Source: Spirosoma oryzicola (lineage in GTDB: Bacteria > Bacteroidota > Bacteroidia > Cytophagales > Spirosomataceae). From it: a stretch of DNA of 64,000 nt. Below the pieces are notes generated by a model that worked only from the letters and a program-made list of their open reading frames with translations, made no database searches and was not told the origin of the DNA. The translations under genes were made by a program, and so were the position numbers. Positions 28,048 to 35,095 of this stretch are shown one piece after another (the first letter of the stretch is position 1; each line of letters opens with the position of its first letter). Where the stretch lies: contig NZ_CP089538.1 of NCBI RefSeq assembly GCF_021233055.1, positions 4,170,501-4,234,500 on the forward strand, written 5' to 3'.

Positions 28048-28151
28048 TTATCACACGTATTGAGTCAAGATTCGGTAATGAATGTGCTATCACGACAAGT
28101 TTACCGACGCACTTGGTCAACCCTTAACCTGTTGACTAAGTGCGATGGTAA

Positions 28152-28324
28152 TCACCGCTTTCTGACGTTATCGGGTGAGACCATTTTCACGCCTTCCCTA
28201 GCATCATCCGAGCGAACCGTGATCCGCCCGCCGTCGGTCCAGCGAATCACAGTCGCGTAGTAAGTATTACGGTTGTAGCCCCAACCATGCGAATTACGAC
28301 AACCCCGTCACCGGGCCAAAGCAT
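28152..28324 (-). pseudogene. Small broken gene with a frameshift
   Basis: Minus-strand translation gives MLWPGDGVVVIRMVG from the ATG at 28324, then a stop. In the frame one base off, the sequence continues WGYNRNTYYATVIRWTDGG and later KMVSPDNVRKR to a stop at 28152. Both halves look like one small beta-rich protein of about 57 residues split by a single-base change near 28285. I see no standard slippery heptamer, so a decayed gene is likelier than programmed frameshifting. No family recognised. It sits at the probable left edge of the prophage. Confidence 0.45.
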
Positions 28325-28538
28325 AGAATCTTTTATTGTACCGCAACAAACACCGTGTTTAGAACTAACGCATTGTTACGGATACATACCGTCTATTGAA
28401 TCAGTCAAGGCGATGTCACGATTGAATTCAGCGAGTGATGGCCTTAGGGGGTTTCGTTTGCTAAATAGCCAGTGAGTGCGCGTGAAGTGAAGCATTTTAT
28501 CAGGACTCAAAACAGTATTGCAACGCCTGATAATAAAG
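28325..28538. other. Possible left prophage boundary region
   Basis: No credible gene. This stretch lies between the decayed host-side sequences and the phage immunity operon. I could not identify an attachment core or a tRNA gene here. Confidence 0.3.
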
Positions 28539-28573
28539 AAGCGTAACGATCAAATAAAAAGACCGTTACGCTT
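28539..28573 (-). terminator. Terminator of the phage immunity operon
   Basis: AAGCGTAACG (28539-28548) pairs with CGTTACGCTT (28564-28573), and the minus strand continues CTTCTTTATTA. It lies 74 bases after the repressor stop. Confidence 0.6.
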
Positions 28574-28646
28574 ATAATCAGCAGAGAGGAAGGGATTGTA
28601 AACCCCTCAACAAGTACACTCATAATGAACCAGTTAACCTCGTAGG

Positions 28647-29171
28647 TTAACGGGATGCCACCGACTTTGCTACCTGCTGGATAGAAGGAAAAAGAAATTC
28701 TGACTGCATATTCCATTTGACGGATTTAGCGTATGTCCGAATATCTTTCTCAAAATCACCAGTGATAGTGAAAAGCGGTTCTGCAGTGGCATCCTCAGAC
28801 TTTCCCACTAATAGTGCATCGATAGTTCGTTGATAACCTTCTATCTGACGGTCTTTAGCTTCAAGCAATCTAATGAACCTTTCTTCGAGCTTTTCCAGAT
28901 ATTGTTTTATATATCCATCTGACTCGACCGACTGTTCTTTATCCCTAAAAATATTACCTTCTCCATTCATAAGCCAATTTGGGTTGACGTTTGGGTATAC
29001 TCTTAAAATAGTTTCCAAGACGTCAAAACCCGGTTTATTTTTTTCATCTACTATATAGTTTATAGTAGTTGACGATTTGCCAATAGATTTGGCAAAAGAA
29101 TTATTAGACATCTTCAACTCACTTATGAGAGCGGCAAAGCGTTGCCCGACTGTTTGCTGCTTATTTTCCAT
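28647..29171 (-). CDS. XRE-family phage repressor
   Basis: 174 residues. The helix-turn-helix domain covers about 7-65: RFAALISELKMSNNSFAKSIGKSSTTINYIV, then FDVLETILRVYPNVNPNWLMNGEG, the signature of Bacteroidota phage-type repressors. A helical stretch (LEERFIRLLEAKDRQIEGYQRTIDALL) should give dimerisation. There is no LexA-type peptidase domain, so induction must differ from lambda. It starts inside the last codons of the upstream 144-residue gene (11-base overlap), so the two are translated from one leftward transcript. It probably binds the AT-rich dyad at 29635-29693. Confidence 0.82.
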   Translation of the reverse strand: MENKQQTVGQRFAALISELKMSNNSFAKSIGKSSTTINYIVDEKNKPGFDVLETILRVYPNVNPNWLMNGEGNIFRDKEQSVESDGYIKQYLEKLEERFIRLLEAKDRQIEGYQRTIDALLVGKSEDATAEPLFTITGDFEKDIRTYAKSVKWNMQSEFLFPSIQQVAKSVASR

Positions 29172-29595
29172 GTGCTTCCATAGTTTGTAAAAATTGGTAA
29201 ATGTCTTTTGTCATAACTACATCACTCGGAGACCCGTCTGTAAACCCTCTTATCATTTCGTCTTTCCATTCAACTCCTTCATCATATACATAAGCATACA
29301 TAGCAGCACGAAAGCAACCAAAGCGATAATTATTATCGTCAATGCTCACTACAATTTTCTTCTTTAAAGAAACTATGGTTGACATCAACTCATAAAGTTG
29401 AACACTATTTAGTGGCCGAGATACTTGGCATTCTTTCTTACTGACTAGAGAAAAAGTGTCATCCTCTTTTGAAAGAAATTCGAGAACACTTGACGATTTT
29501 GGTGTACTACCGATGCTAAATGTGACCAGCAAAGGCGGCAAACGATCAAGAATTCTCTTTAATTCAACTGATCTTTCCTTACCAAATCCTACCAT
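29161..29595 (-). CDS. Immunity-operon protein, unknown function
   Basis: 144 residues, first gene of the leftward immunity operon, overlapping the repressor start by 11 bases. It is soluble, with FGKERSVELKRILDRLPPLLVTFSIGSTPKSSS and a C-terminal SDVVMTKDIYQFLQTMEAHGK. No domain recognised. Tight coupling to the repressor suggests a role in lysogeny control or superinfection immunity, by position only. Base composition is AT-rich like the repressor. Confidence 0.6.
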   Translation of the reverse strand: MVGFGKERSVELKRILDRLPPLLVTFSIGSTPKSSSVLEFLSKEDDTFSLVSKKECQVSRPLNSVQLYELMSTIVSLKKKIVVSIDDNNYRFGCFRAAMYAYVYDEGVEWKDEMIRGFTDGSPSDVVMTKDIYQFLQTMEAHGK

Positions 29596-29769
29596 TATAC
29601 ATTTGATTATTAGTCATTTATATAAAATCTTCAAAATATTAAAAAATATCTTAGAGAATTTGTGTTAATAATTAAAAGATATATTCTAATATTGAGCACG
29701 ATTTCAATACGAACCTAGCAATTCTACATCAATTCTCACAACAAGTGGTTAACAACTTTGTAAACGGTC
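29596..29769. promoter_or_regulatory. Divergent immunity/early control region with a dyad operator candidate
   Basis: A very AT-rich gap between the leftward immunity operon and the rightward early gene. Two 18-base arms at 29635-29652 and 29676-29693 are inverted copies with 16 of 18 matches, a good candidate repressor operator. CAACTTTG at 29753-29760 (7 of 8 to TAnnTTTG) could be the -7 box of the rightward early promoter, ending 9 bases before the ATG. Confidence 0.55.
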
Positions 29770-30015
29770 ATGCGCTTTCTAGCTGAAAAAACAATCAAAC
29801 AATGGGAAGACGGCTCAATACCAAGACGAGCCAAAGGAGAACTCATAAAGAAGTTTCACGAGGGTTTTGGCTACACCCCTACCTCTAACACGTTTGCTGA
29901 ACTGATTGCTAAGAAACAACAACCTACTCCAGATCAGGACAAATACTTAACTGATACTATTCTGGAGTACTGGAATTTTTACAATGACGTTGCAGAGCCC
30001 ACTGACACCCAGTAA
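29770..30015 (+). CDS. First rightward early gene, unknown
   Basis: 81 residues: MRFLAEKTIKQWEDGSIPRRAKGELIKKFHEGFGYTP, then a polar tail. Its position facing the repressor matches early control proteins such as Cro or a Rha-like regulator. A single helix-turn-helix could fit in residues 5-40, but I cannot assign one with confidence. A possible -7 box lies directly upstream. Confidence 0.5.
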   Translation: MRFLAEKTIKQWEDGSIPRRAKGELIKKFHEGFGYTPTSNTFAELIAKKQQPTPDQDKYLTDTILEYWNFYNDVAEPTDTQ

Positions 30016-30088
30016 TCTCAAAACTGCTCTATATTATGTTCACTACACTACTCAATTCATCCGGTTCACGCTCTAATCGTTCAGCCCT

Positions 30089-30481
30089 ATGATACGCGAA
30101 ACGATTAGAATGAGACTCGCCAAAGCCGTCCTACCAGGAGTATGCAGAATGCGCCATTTTCGCAATCGGCTCAAGCCCGCTGATGGCTTCGAGCAACTCC
30201 TATCACGGTACTATATGAATGTTTCTGAATTCCATTTCTTAACTGATGGCGAACTGCAGCAGCTGCCAGTCAAGATCAGGTTTAAAATTATTGAAGCGGC
30301 TGACCTGAGCATCCAAGAAAACGAACAACTGCTCACTACACTCAAGCAGACCAACGTTCAGGACCACAGCCTTGCTAGCGAAACCGTTCGGCTGAAGGCG
30401 TTAAAATTGAGAGTATGGTTAACCCTGTTCCGTAAGTTTCGGGGCTTGATCAAGCTGGCTTCTAACACATCACTAGCATGA
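30089..30481 (+). CDS. Early phage protein, unknown
   Basis: 130 residues, basic at the N-terminus and helical afterwards (FHFLTDGELQQLPVKIRFKIIEAADLSIQENEQLL, then LRVWLTLFRKFRGLIKLA). Its stop overlaps the next start in an ATGA arrangement, so the pair is translationally coupled. No domain recognised. The true start could lie further in. Confidence 0.55.
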   Translation: MIRETIRMRLAKAVLPGVCRMRHFRNRLKPADGFEQLLSRYYMNVSEFHFLTDGELQQLPVKIRFKIIEAADLSIQENEQLLTTLKQTNVQDHSLASETVRLKALKLRVWLTLFRKFRGLIKLASNTSLA

Positions 30482-30819
30482 GCCAGTCAACGCTTGAGAC
30501 CCTGCAAGACACGCTCTTTCGCGGCCTGGAGGGCAACCACCATCTGCAACGCATGGCCCTGGCCTCGATAGCCAGCAAAGCAGCCATGACCAACGTAGGA
30601 CCGCTCGACTTTCTTAAAGAGCAGTTTTACCAACTCTTTCGGGCTGAATTAGCAGCCACTCCAGCACCAGAGCCAGCGGTGATCGAACCAGCCGTCATCA
30701 GCTGCCCTAAATGTGAGCGGGTGTTCAAATCGCAGACGGCTCTCAATGGGCATGGTGTTGCCCGATGCACCGGCAAACAGCCTCAAAATTCCAGTCCTGT
30801 GAGCACTGGGCTCAGCTGA
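30478..30819 (+). CDS. Early phage protein with a C-terminal zinc finger
   Basis: 113 residues. The C-terminal part holds a CxxC-x12-H-x4-C motif (Cys76, Cys79, His92, Cys97, in CPKCERVFKSQTALNGHGVARC-like order), a C2H2/C2HC-type zinc finger joined to a helical N-terminal half by a proline-rich linker. Such fingers bind nucleic acid or protein. It is coupled to the upstream gene by a 4-base overlap. A transcription or replication regulator role is inferred. Confidence 0.65.
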   Translation: MSQSTLETLQDTLFRGLEGNHHLQRMALASIASKAAMTNVGPLDFLKEQFYQLFRAELAATPAPEPAVIEPAVISCPKCERVFKSQTALNGHGVARCTGKQPQNSSPVSTGLS

Positions 30820-30861
30820 GCACCTTTGCAACCCTACAATGGTAGGCTGATAGCATAGTTT

Positions 30862-30962
30862 TTTGGAGTAGCTCAATGATAGAGCCTCTGGTGTTGATAG
30901 CCCACCGTCGTACTTAGCCGCTATACATCAGAGAGATGCAGGTTCGAGTCCTGCCGCCAAAG
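30862..30962 (+). tRNA. tRNA-like element with an expanded anticodon arm
   Basis: A cloverleaf can be drawn: acceptor TTTGGAG (30862-30868) with CGCCAAA (30955-30961), 6 of 7 pairs; D arm GCTC-AATGATA-GAGC (30871-30885); a perfect T arm GCAGG-TTCGAGT-CCTGC (30938-30954); discriminator G30962, then CA. In place of a normal 17-base anticodon arm there is an extended hairpin: eight pairs (30886-30893 with 30926-30933), an internal loop, five more pairs (30897-30901 with 30920-30924) and an 18-base loop. So no anticodon can be read. A terminator follows at once. It may be a tRNA with an insertion, a tRNA mimic, or a decayed gene. Confidence 0.6.
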
Positions 30963-30963
30963 C

Positions 30964-30990
30964 AAACCAGGTGGGAAGAACTGGTTTTTT
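30964..30990 (+). terminator. Terminator directly after the tRNA-like element
   Basis: AAACCAG (30964-30970) pairs with CTGGTTT (30981-30987), with T to 30990. Confidence 0.75.
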
Positions 30991-31010
30991 AAGGGTAAGG
31001 TAGTGCAGGT

Positions 31011-31038
31011 TTGCCGACTAGCGATGGCTAGTCGGCAA
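31011..31038. repeat. Perfect 12-bp hairpin with GATG loop
   Basis: TTGCCGACTAGC (31011-31022) pairs with GCTAGTCGGCAA (31027-31038). There is no T-run, so it is more likely a protein site or RNA structure than a terminator. Confidence 0.6.
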
Positions 31039-31100
31039 CTTAAACCCCCTATGCCCTAACATTCCCACCAGGCAAGTGGCTGATGTGCACATCACCACTA

Positions 31101-31345
31101 CTGATCTAGGCGTATAGACATATACGTTAGCAGATCGGGCCAAGTTTTCGCTGTCAGATTGGCAGTGAAGCCGGTTTTTTCGAAAACAGCCCAAAAAGGC
31201 TGACTGGTAGAGTATTGCCCAAAACTTATTTTTTTTCCCCGCAGCTTTCTATAGATATTTTTATAGAGTTGAGACTATAAATCGGTAAATCGGTAGATCG
31301 ATGGAAGGTCGTATATACTCTAAAAACCTATAGAAAGCGCGAAAA
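31101..31345. promoter_or_regulatory. Repeat-rich control region, possible origin
   Basis: Within 245 bases there are a CGTATA/TATACG hairpin with flanking GATCT/AGATC (31104-31135), an 11-base inverted repeat GCTTTCTATAG/CTATAGAAAGC (31244-31254 and 31328-31338), and between its arms three 8-base direct repeats of the AAATCGGT type (about 31279-31302) in AT-rich DNA. This resembles an iteron-type origin or a multi-operator promoter for the gene at 31360. Confidence 0.4.
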
Positions 31346-31359
31346 ATGAAAATTTCGTC

Positions 31360-32160
31360 ATGCAACGCGCAAATTCCCCGACCCCTGGCTCAGCCTGCAA
31401 AAGTGACCCGCAGCAATCCCTGTTTAAGTTCTTTCTCTATTTCCATGAGACAACCGACGAATACCGCAGCAAAGGCGGTAAACCCTGGGTCTGGTATTCG
31501 TTCGACAAGCCCGAAGAGCGGGCCATGTTTCCCGATGGCTTACCGCGCGATCTACGCACCATCTTTGGTGACCTGCTTTACAAATCCTACCGCTGGCCTG
31601 ATCTGTATGCATTCCTGAGAGATTGTCACCCCGTCTGGCAGACCGGCACCGATGGCTCATCACTGCTTAATTTGTATATGTCCGAAAAGGCAGGCGCACA
31701 GCTGCAAGAGATTGCGGCCAAGTACGAGGAAACCATCACCTATCTAATGCAGCAGGTTAACGTTCCTTTATGGCGAATCAATTACAAGGCAAACACCCGC
31801 ACCGTACCTGGCTTTTCACCGATGCGCAAACGGACTACCGACTATTATGGCATTAAATGCTTCAAGAAAAATGCAGCCGTTAGTGCCTGGTTCAGCACCC
31901 GCAAACTCAAAATGGTGAAGGTCTTCGACAATCGCTGCTACCACGTCGACAACCACTTCACCGACATTGGCCCTGAAGAATACCCGATGCCACTGACGGG
32001 CACCATTCCCCCGATCACGCCAACCCTAGCGGCACCGGCTCTGAGCAATTTGCCCCCTCAACCGACCTGGCCACAAATCCCACCAGTCACTACCAGCACC
32101 GCTGGCCGCATCAACAAACCTGTTTCAGTCGGCTCAATTCTGTCTCATTTTCCTAAATAA
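31360..32160 (+). CDS. Phage protein, unknown (possibly replication-related)
   Basis: 266 residues. Residues 20-215 look like a folded alpha/beta domain rich in W, Y and F (LFKFFLYFHETTDEY, WVWYSFDKPEERAMFPDGLPRDLRTIFGDLLYKSYRWPDL), followed by a proline/threonine-rich flexible tail. I recognise no family. It is first after the repeat-rich control region, the usual place for an origin-binding or replication gene, but no catalytic motif supports this. The start at 31360 is the first ATG in frame. Confidence 0.6.
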   Translation: MQRANSPTPGSACKSDPQQSLFKFFLYFHETTDEYRSKGGKPWVWYSFDKPEERAMFPDGLPRDLRTIFGDLLYKSYRWPDLYAFLRDCHPVWQTGTDGSSLLNLYMSEKAGAQLQEIAAKYEETITYLMQQVNVPLWRINYKANTRTVPGFSPMRKRTTDYYGIKCFKKNAAVSAWFSTRKLKMVKVFDNRCYHVDNHFTDIGPEEYPMPLTGTIPPITPTLAAPALSNLPPQPTWPQIPPVTTSTAGRINKPVSVGSILSHFPK

Positions 32161-32168
32161 TAGACGGT

Positions 32169-32621
32169 ATGCAGATCGAACTCTTTGCGCTACCTGATCC
32201 CGCACCAGTCGAAAAGCCAAAACGTAAACGGGCTAAACGGGCTATTATCGAACCTGTCAGCCTGGGCAAGTACAGCTTTGACACCTGGGTGAGTTACCCG
32301 GCTCGTGCCGTCAACGCTGAAGATGGTTTGCGCATTGAGTTTTCGGTCCCTGTGCACAGTGATCTGCTGGAAGCCGTCAACAACCCCGAAAAGACCGAGA
32401 TCGTCTGCAAATATCGGGTGCGGGCGGGCTTCAAATGGGGTGGTTTAGGCCGACGTGCCGACGTACGTATTGAGGCTCATCTGACGCAAGGGCCAAAAGG
32501 CGGGCTTTACCTGCACTGTAAAAACGTGGAGATTCTGAACCCGGTACCAATCAAGGGCGAACCCCTACCCAGTTTCCTCAAGAAGATGCAAAAAAGTATG
32601 CAGGAGCCATGCAAAAGCTAA
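32169..32621 (+). CDS. Phage protein, unknown
   Basis: 150 residues. A basic lysine/arginine patch near the N-terminus (KPKRKRAKRA, residues 17-26) precedes a beta-rich domain (KYSFDTWVSYPARAV, TEIVCKYRVRAGFKWGG, LYLHCKNVEILN). The basic tail suggests nucleic-acid binding. It lies 8 bases after the previous stop and overlaps the next gene start by 13 bases, so it is clearly part of one early operon. Confidence 0.6.
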   Translation: MQIELFALPDPAPVEKPKRKRAKRAIIEPVSLGKYSFDTWVSYPARAVNAEDGLRIEFSVPVHSDLLEAVNNPEKTEIVCKYRVRAGFKWGGLGRRADVRIEAHLTQGPKGGLYLHCKNVEILNPVPIKGEPLPSFLKKMQKSMQEPCKS

Positions 32622-32959
32622 AGTTGAAACTAACGGCCAATGAGATGAAAGTGATTTTCACATTCTGCACCGACGCTCAGGTGCGCATAGGCGTACCCCA
32701 ATATCGACAGCAAGGCAGTTTGACCAGCATCATTCTGGCTGAGCACTATGAGCGCAGCCGAAGCCACTGGCTCAGATGGTCTGGTCGACCAGTCAACAAA
32801 GAGTTTTCCTACTCGATGCCTATTTCACTGGCCTTTGCCCTGCACACTGAGCTGCATCTAAACGCCTGGTTATCAGACATTCAGAGGCTACTTGACAAAC
32901 TCAATCAAGCCTTAGTCAATGCCCATGTTCAACCCCAAACCTTAGAGTACCATGATTAA
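32609..32959 (+). CDS. Phage protein, unknown
   Basis: 116 residues, basic at the N-terminus (MQKLKLKLTANEMKVIFTF), predicted helical. Starts inside the end of the upstream gene, and its own end overlaps the start of the small membrane gene at 32952, all in one operon. No domain recognised. Confidence 0.55.
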   Translation: MQKLKLKLTANEMKVIFTFCTDAQVRIGVPQYRQQGSLTSIILAEHYERSRSHWLRWSGRPVNKEFSYSMPISLAFALHTELHLNAWLSDIQRLLDKLNQALVNAHVQPQTLEYHD

Positions 32960-33110
32960 TTTTTTACTGATGCCCTTCTATCTACTGGCCGCACTCGCAG
33001 CTGCTGCCATTCTGGTGCTAGGCATCGTTTTCTCGGCCATGATGGCCCCCATTTTTGAAATCTGTATTAAAACAAATCCCCCTAAATTCTATGAGTACAA
33101 CAAACAATAA
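32952..33110 (+). CDS. Small single-pass membrane protein
   Basis: 52 residues: MINFLLMPFYLLAALAAAAILVLGIVFSAMM forms one long membrane helix, with a short polar tail EICIKTNPPKFYEYNKQ. It overlaps both neighbours (8 bases upstream, 20 bases with the MSTTNNKR gene start), consistent with translational coupling in the early operon. Function unknown. Confidence 0.5.
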   Translation: MINFLLMPFYLLAALAAAAILVLGIVFSAMMAPIFEICIKTNPPKFYEYNKQ

Positions 33111-33579
33111 ACGCACTGAGACGGCCATCGAAACCGCTGAAGAAATGGCTGAGAAACAACTGGTGGCTAATATTCTGCACCACATCGGTTTTATGCTGAT
33201 TGCCAAATCACCGTTCCGAACGAAGGTGCAGCAGGATGCTGAAGGGTACAAAACAGCCTTCTTATCAAGTCGAAGCAAGGAAGACCGCAAGCCATTTGTG
33301 CAGACCCGAGACATCATTTTTAAAATGGTTGAACTGCTGGTCAAAAGTCCCGACCGCACCACGCTCGGCAAGATGACTGCCTACTTGAAAACCCTGCAGG
33401 AAGATCGGGTTGTATTCGTGGCTGATCCTGAGATTGACGTTCGCCAGAAGCTGGCTGATTATCTCAAGCAAGAGTTTGACGTTACTGTGCAGGCCGAGCA
33501 GCTTGATAACCTGATCAATATTGCCTACGGCCTGACCACCGAAGATGACCAGAATTTAGACGAAACATCTGACGAATAG
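33091..33579 (+). CDS. Phage protein, unknown
   Basis: 162 residues from MSTTNNKRTETAIETAEE; a longer in-frame start at 33055 lies deep inside the small membrane gene and is less likely. Acidic and helical, with KSPFRTKVQQDAEGYKTAFLSSRSKEDRKPF and a C-terminal acidic tail. No domain recognised. Followed by the next gene after 2 bases. Confidence 0.6.
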   Translation: MSTTNNKRTETAIETAEEMAEKQLVANILHHIGFMLIAKSPFRTKVQQDAEGYKTAFLSSRSKEDRKPFVQTRDIIFKMVELLVKSPDRTTLGKMTAYLKTLQEDRVVFVADPEIDVRQKLADYLKQEFDVTVQAEQLDNLINIAYGLTTEDDQNLDETSDE

Positions 33580-33581
33580 CT

Positions 33582-33884
33582 ATGACCGACAAAGACGAAA
33601 TCCGAGTAGCGTTCGTAGAAATGAGGCTATTTCGACAGCACCTAAAAGAAGGGTATGGTGAAGAAGGCTATAAAGAACAGCTGCAAATGTTTACCAATGA
33701 ATTGCGGAAACTTGAGCGGCCACCAGGTGTCAACTATATCGAAGCGGCCACTATTGTGCAGCAACGCATCGAGCAGAATCCAGAGCTACGACAAGAAGCC
33801 AAAGAGATTGGCTGCGCCATGTACTATTTAGCTGCCGTCGAGCTCATGGGCGAAGACAAGTTCATTGAATGGATGCTAAATTAA
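33582..33884 (+). CDS. Phage protein, unknown
   Basis: 100 residues, helical and acidic (EEGYKEQLQMFTNELRKLERPPGVNYIEAATIVQQRIEQNPELRQEAKEIG in two helices). Last gene of the early operon; a long inverted repeat follows 4 bases later and separates it from the convergent AlbA_2 gene. No domain recognised. Confidence 0.6.
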   Translation: MTDKDEIRVAFVEMRLFRQHLKEGYGEEGYKEQLQMFTNELRKLERPPGVNYIEAATIVQQRIEQNPELRQEAKEIGCAMYYLAAVELMGEDKFIEWMLN

Positions 33885-33887
33885 CAT

Positions 33888-33942
33888 TTAAATATGCACA
33901 AGCAATTTTGTGCTTAACCTCACCTAGCTTGTGCATATTTAA
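33888..33942. terminator. Perfect 16-bp inverted repeat between convergent genes
   Basis: Arms 33888-33903 and 33927-33942 are perfectly complementary around a 23-base spacer. The right arm lies within the 3' end of the leftward AlbA_2 gene, so it may terminate both transcripts. Confidence 0.6.
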
Positions 33943-34996
33943 GTATTGAATTAAACCTCTCTTGTTCAGAGCCCTCCCATTCTTCATGGTAAAATTGATT
34001 TAAGCTTACTGGCATTAAATCCATTACTCTTTTAATATTCACATCTTCTCTTAGAAGAAGGTCTTTGTTGTTAAAAGCATTTACGAGCTCTATCTCGTAA
34101 GTACTTTTTTTAGGTGGGGATATTTTCCCACCACCAGTTATTGACAGTGTAATTGAATTATCCTTGTCACACCAATTGTAATAATCTTCTATTGGGATGT
34201 GAATGACTTCTCTTCTAACTAATGGCAAATTATAAGTTAAGGCAGTAATCGAAGGTATATTATATATATGTAGCTGATTATCTATTCTAGCTTTCCCCTT
34301 GTTTATGAACCCTCCTCTATTGATTGTTAACATGTAATAAGGTTCATATTCATGTAAAAACTTTGACGAATTAATCAAAAAGCATGTAATCGCTATGTTA
34401 ACTGACCTAATATTTAGCTCTTTTTCTAAGTTTATAAATCCGTCTAAACGTAAGAAGACGTTCAAATCTGGGTATTTTATTTGCTTGAATAAAGCTTCAA
34501 TAATATAGTGTGGAGCAACTTTTGTTTGACCATCTAGACGAATATAGTATATATCATCGAACTGGTGCGGTTTTGTTTCGCTTTCAGGAACTTCTATAAG
34601 ATATACGTACCTACCTGGATCAACTTCGACTTTACAAACCTGAATCGGTGCAGCAAAGGGCTTAATACGATTAGAAATCTTATTGATAAAGTCATCTTTT
34701 GAGTAGAGTTTCTCTACTGGTGAAAGATCGCCTATAAATACTTTTTGTCCAGTAGCATTTTTAATGCCTTTTGGAGCTCCCCATATCAATAGCCCTCCGT
34801 TTGAATTTAAAAAACTACAAATCGTTCTTAATACTCCGTTCTCTTTATGTTTTATGTCGCCTTCATGCTGGAAGAACGACTTATACTCAAGTGATAATGA
34901 TTCATCACGTTCTCGAGAGAAATATGACCTAATATCATCAGCGTCAATACTATCCATTGGCTTTCCAAACTGATCCTGAGTAAAAGAATGAGTCAT
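33920..34996 (-). CDS. AlbA_2/Schlafen-like domain protein, phage cargo gene
   Basis: 358 residues. Residues 30-165 match the AlbA_2 domain (divergent AAA_4, Schlafen-related): SLEYKSFFQHEGDIKHKENGVLRTICSFLNSNGGLLIWGAPKGI, and later PHQFDDIYYIRLDGQTKVAPHYI. The rest is beta-rich and unknown. It is AT-rich and faces left between rightward phage genes, so it looks like a moron acquired separately. AlbA_2 proteins occur as regulators and in phage-defence islands; a role in excluding other phages is inference. Start could also be at the second Met (residue 14). Confidence 0.7.
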   Translation of the reverse strand: MTHSFTQDQFGKPMDSIDADDIRSYFSRERDESLSLEYKSFFQHEGDIKHKENGVLRTICSFLNSNGGLLIWGAPKGIKNATGQKVFIGDLSPVEKLYSKDDFINKISNRIKPFAAPIQVCKVEVDPGRYVYLIEVPESETKPHQFDDIYYIRLDGQTKVAPHYIIEALFKQIKYPDLNVFLRLDGFINLEKELNIRSVNIAITCFLINSSKFLHEYEPYYMLTINRGGFINKGKARIDNQLHIYNIPSITALTYNLPLVRREVIHIPIEDYYNWCDKDNSITLSITGGGKISPPKKSTYEIELVNAFNNKDLLLREDVNIKRVMDLMPVSLNQFYHEEWEGSEQERFNSILKYAQAR

Positions 34997-35035
34997 TAGA
35001 GATAAGGTTTAAGATTATCAAATATAGGAATCCTT

Positions 35036-35070
35036 GTCCTTTAATGTAGGCCATTACTCATTGACTTTTG
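35036..35070 (+). promoter_or_regulatory. Phage promoter P1 (endolysin)
   Basis: GTCCTT box at 35036 and -7 box GACTTTTG at 35063-35070, start-to-start 27 bases. The ATG is 25 bases after the -7 box. Member of a seven-site family. Confidence 0.65.
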
Positions 35071-35095
35071 GTCTGTCAATCAAAATAACAGGCCA

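Noticed and set aside
28060..28475. Two rightward frames of 66 and 62 codons
   Set aside because: They lie opposite the better supported leftward remnant (28152-28324) and lack plausible protein features.
30128..30162. GTCCTACC with CATTTTCG at the same 27-base spacing as the phage promoter family
   Set aside because: It is inside the coding region of the 30089 gene, the first box has a mismatch (GTCCTA), and no gene start follows closely. Kept out of the family count.
25234..31215. A 17-base direct repeat GGCTGACTGGTAGAGTA at 25234 and 31199, considered as attachment sites
   Set aside because: One copy lies inside a small coding gene and the other inside phage DNA downstream of the repressor, so they do not bracket a prophage. 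A single 17-base match in 64 kb is close to chance expectation.
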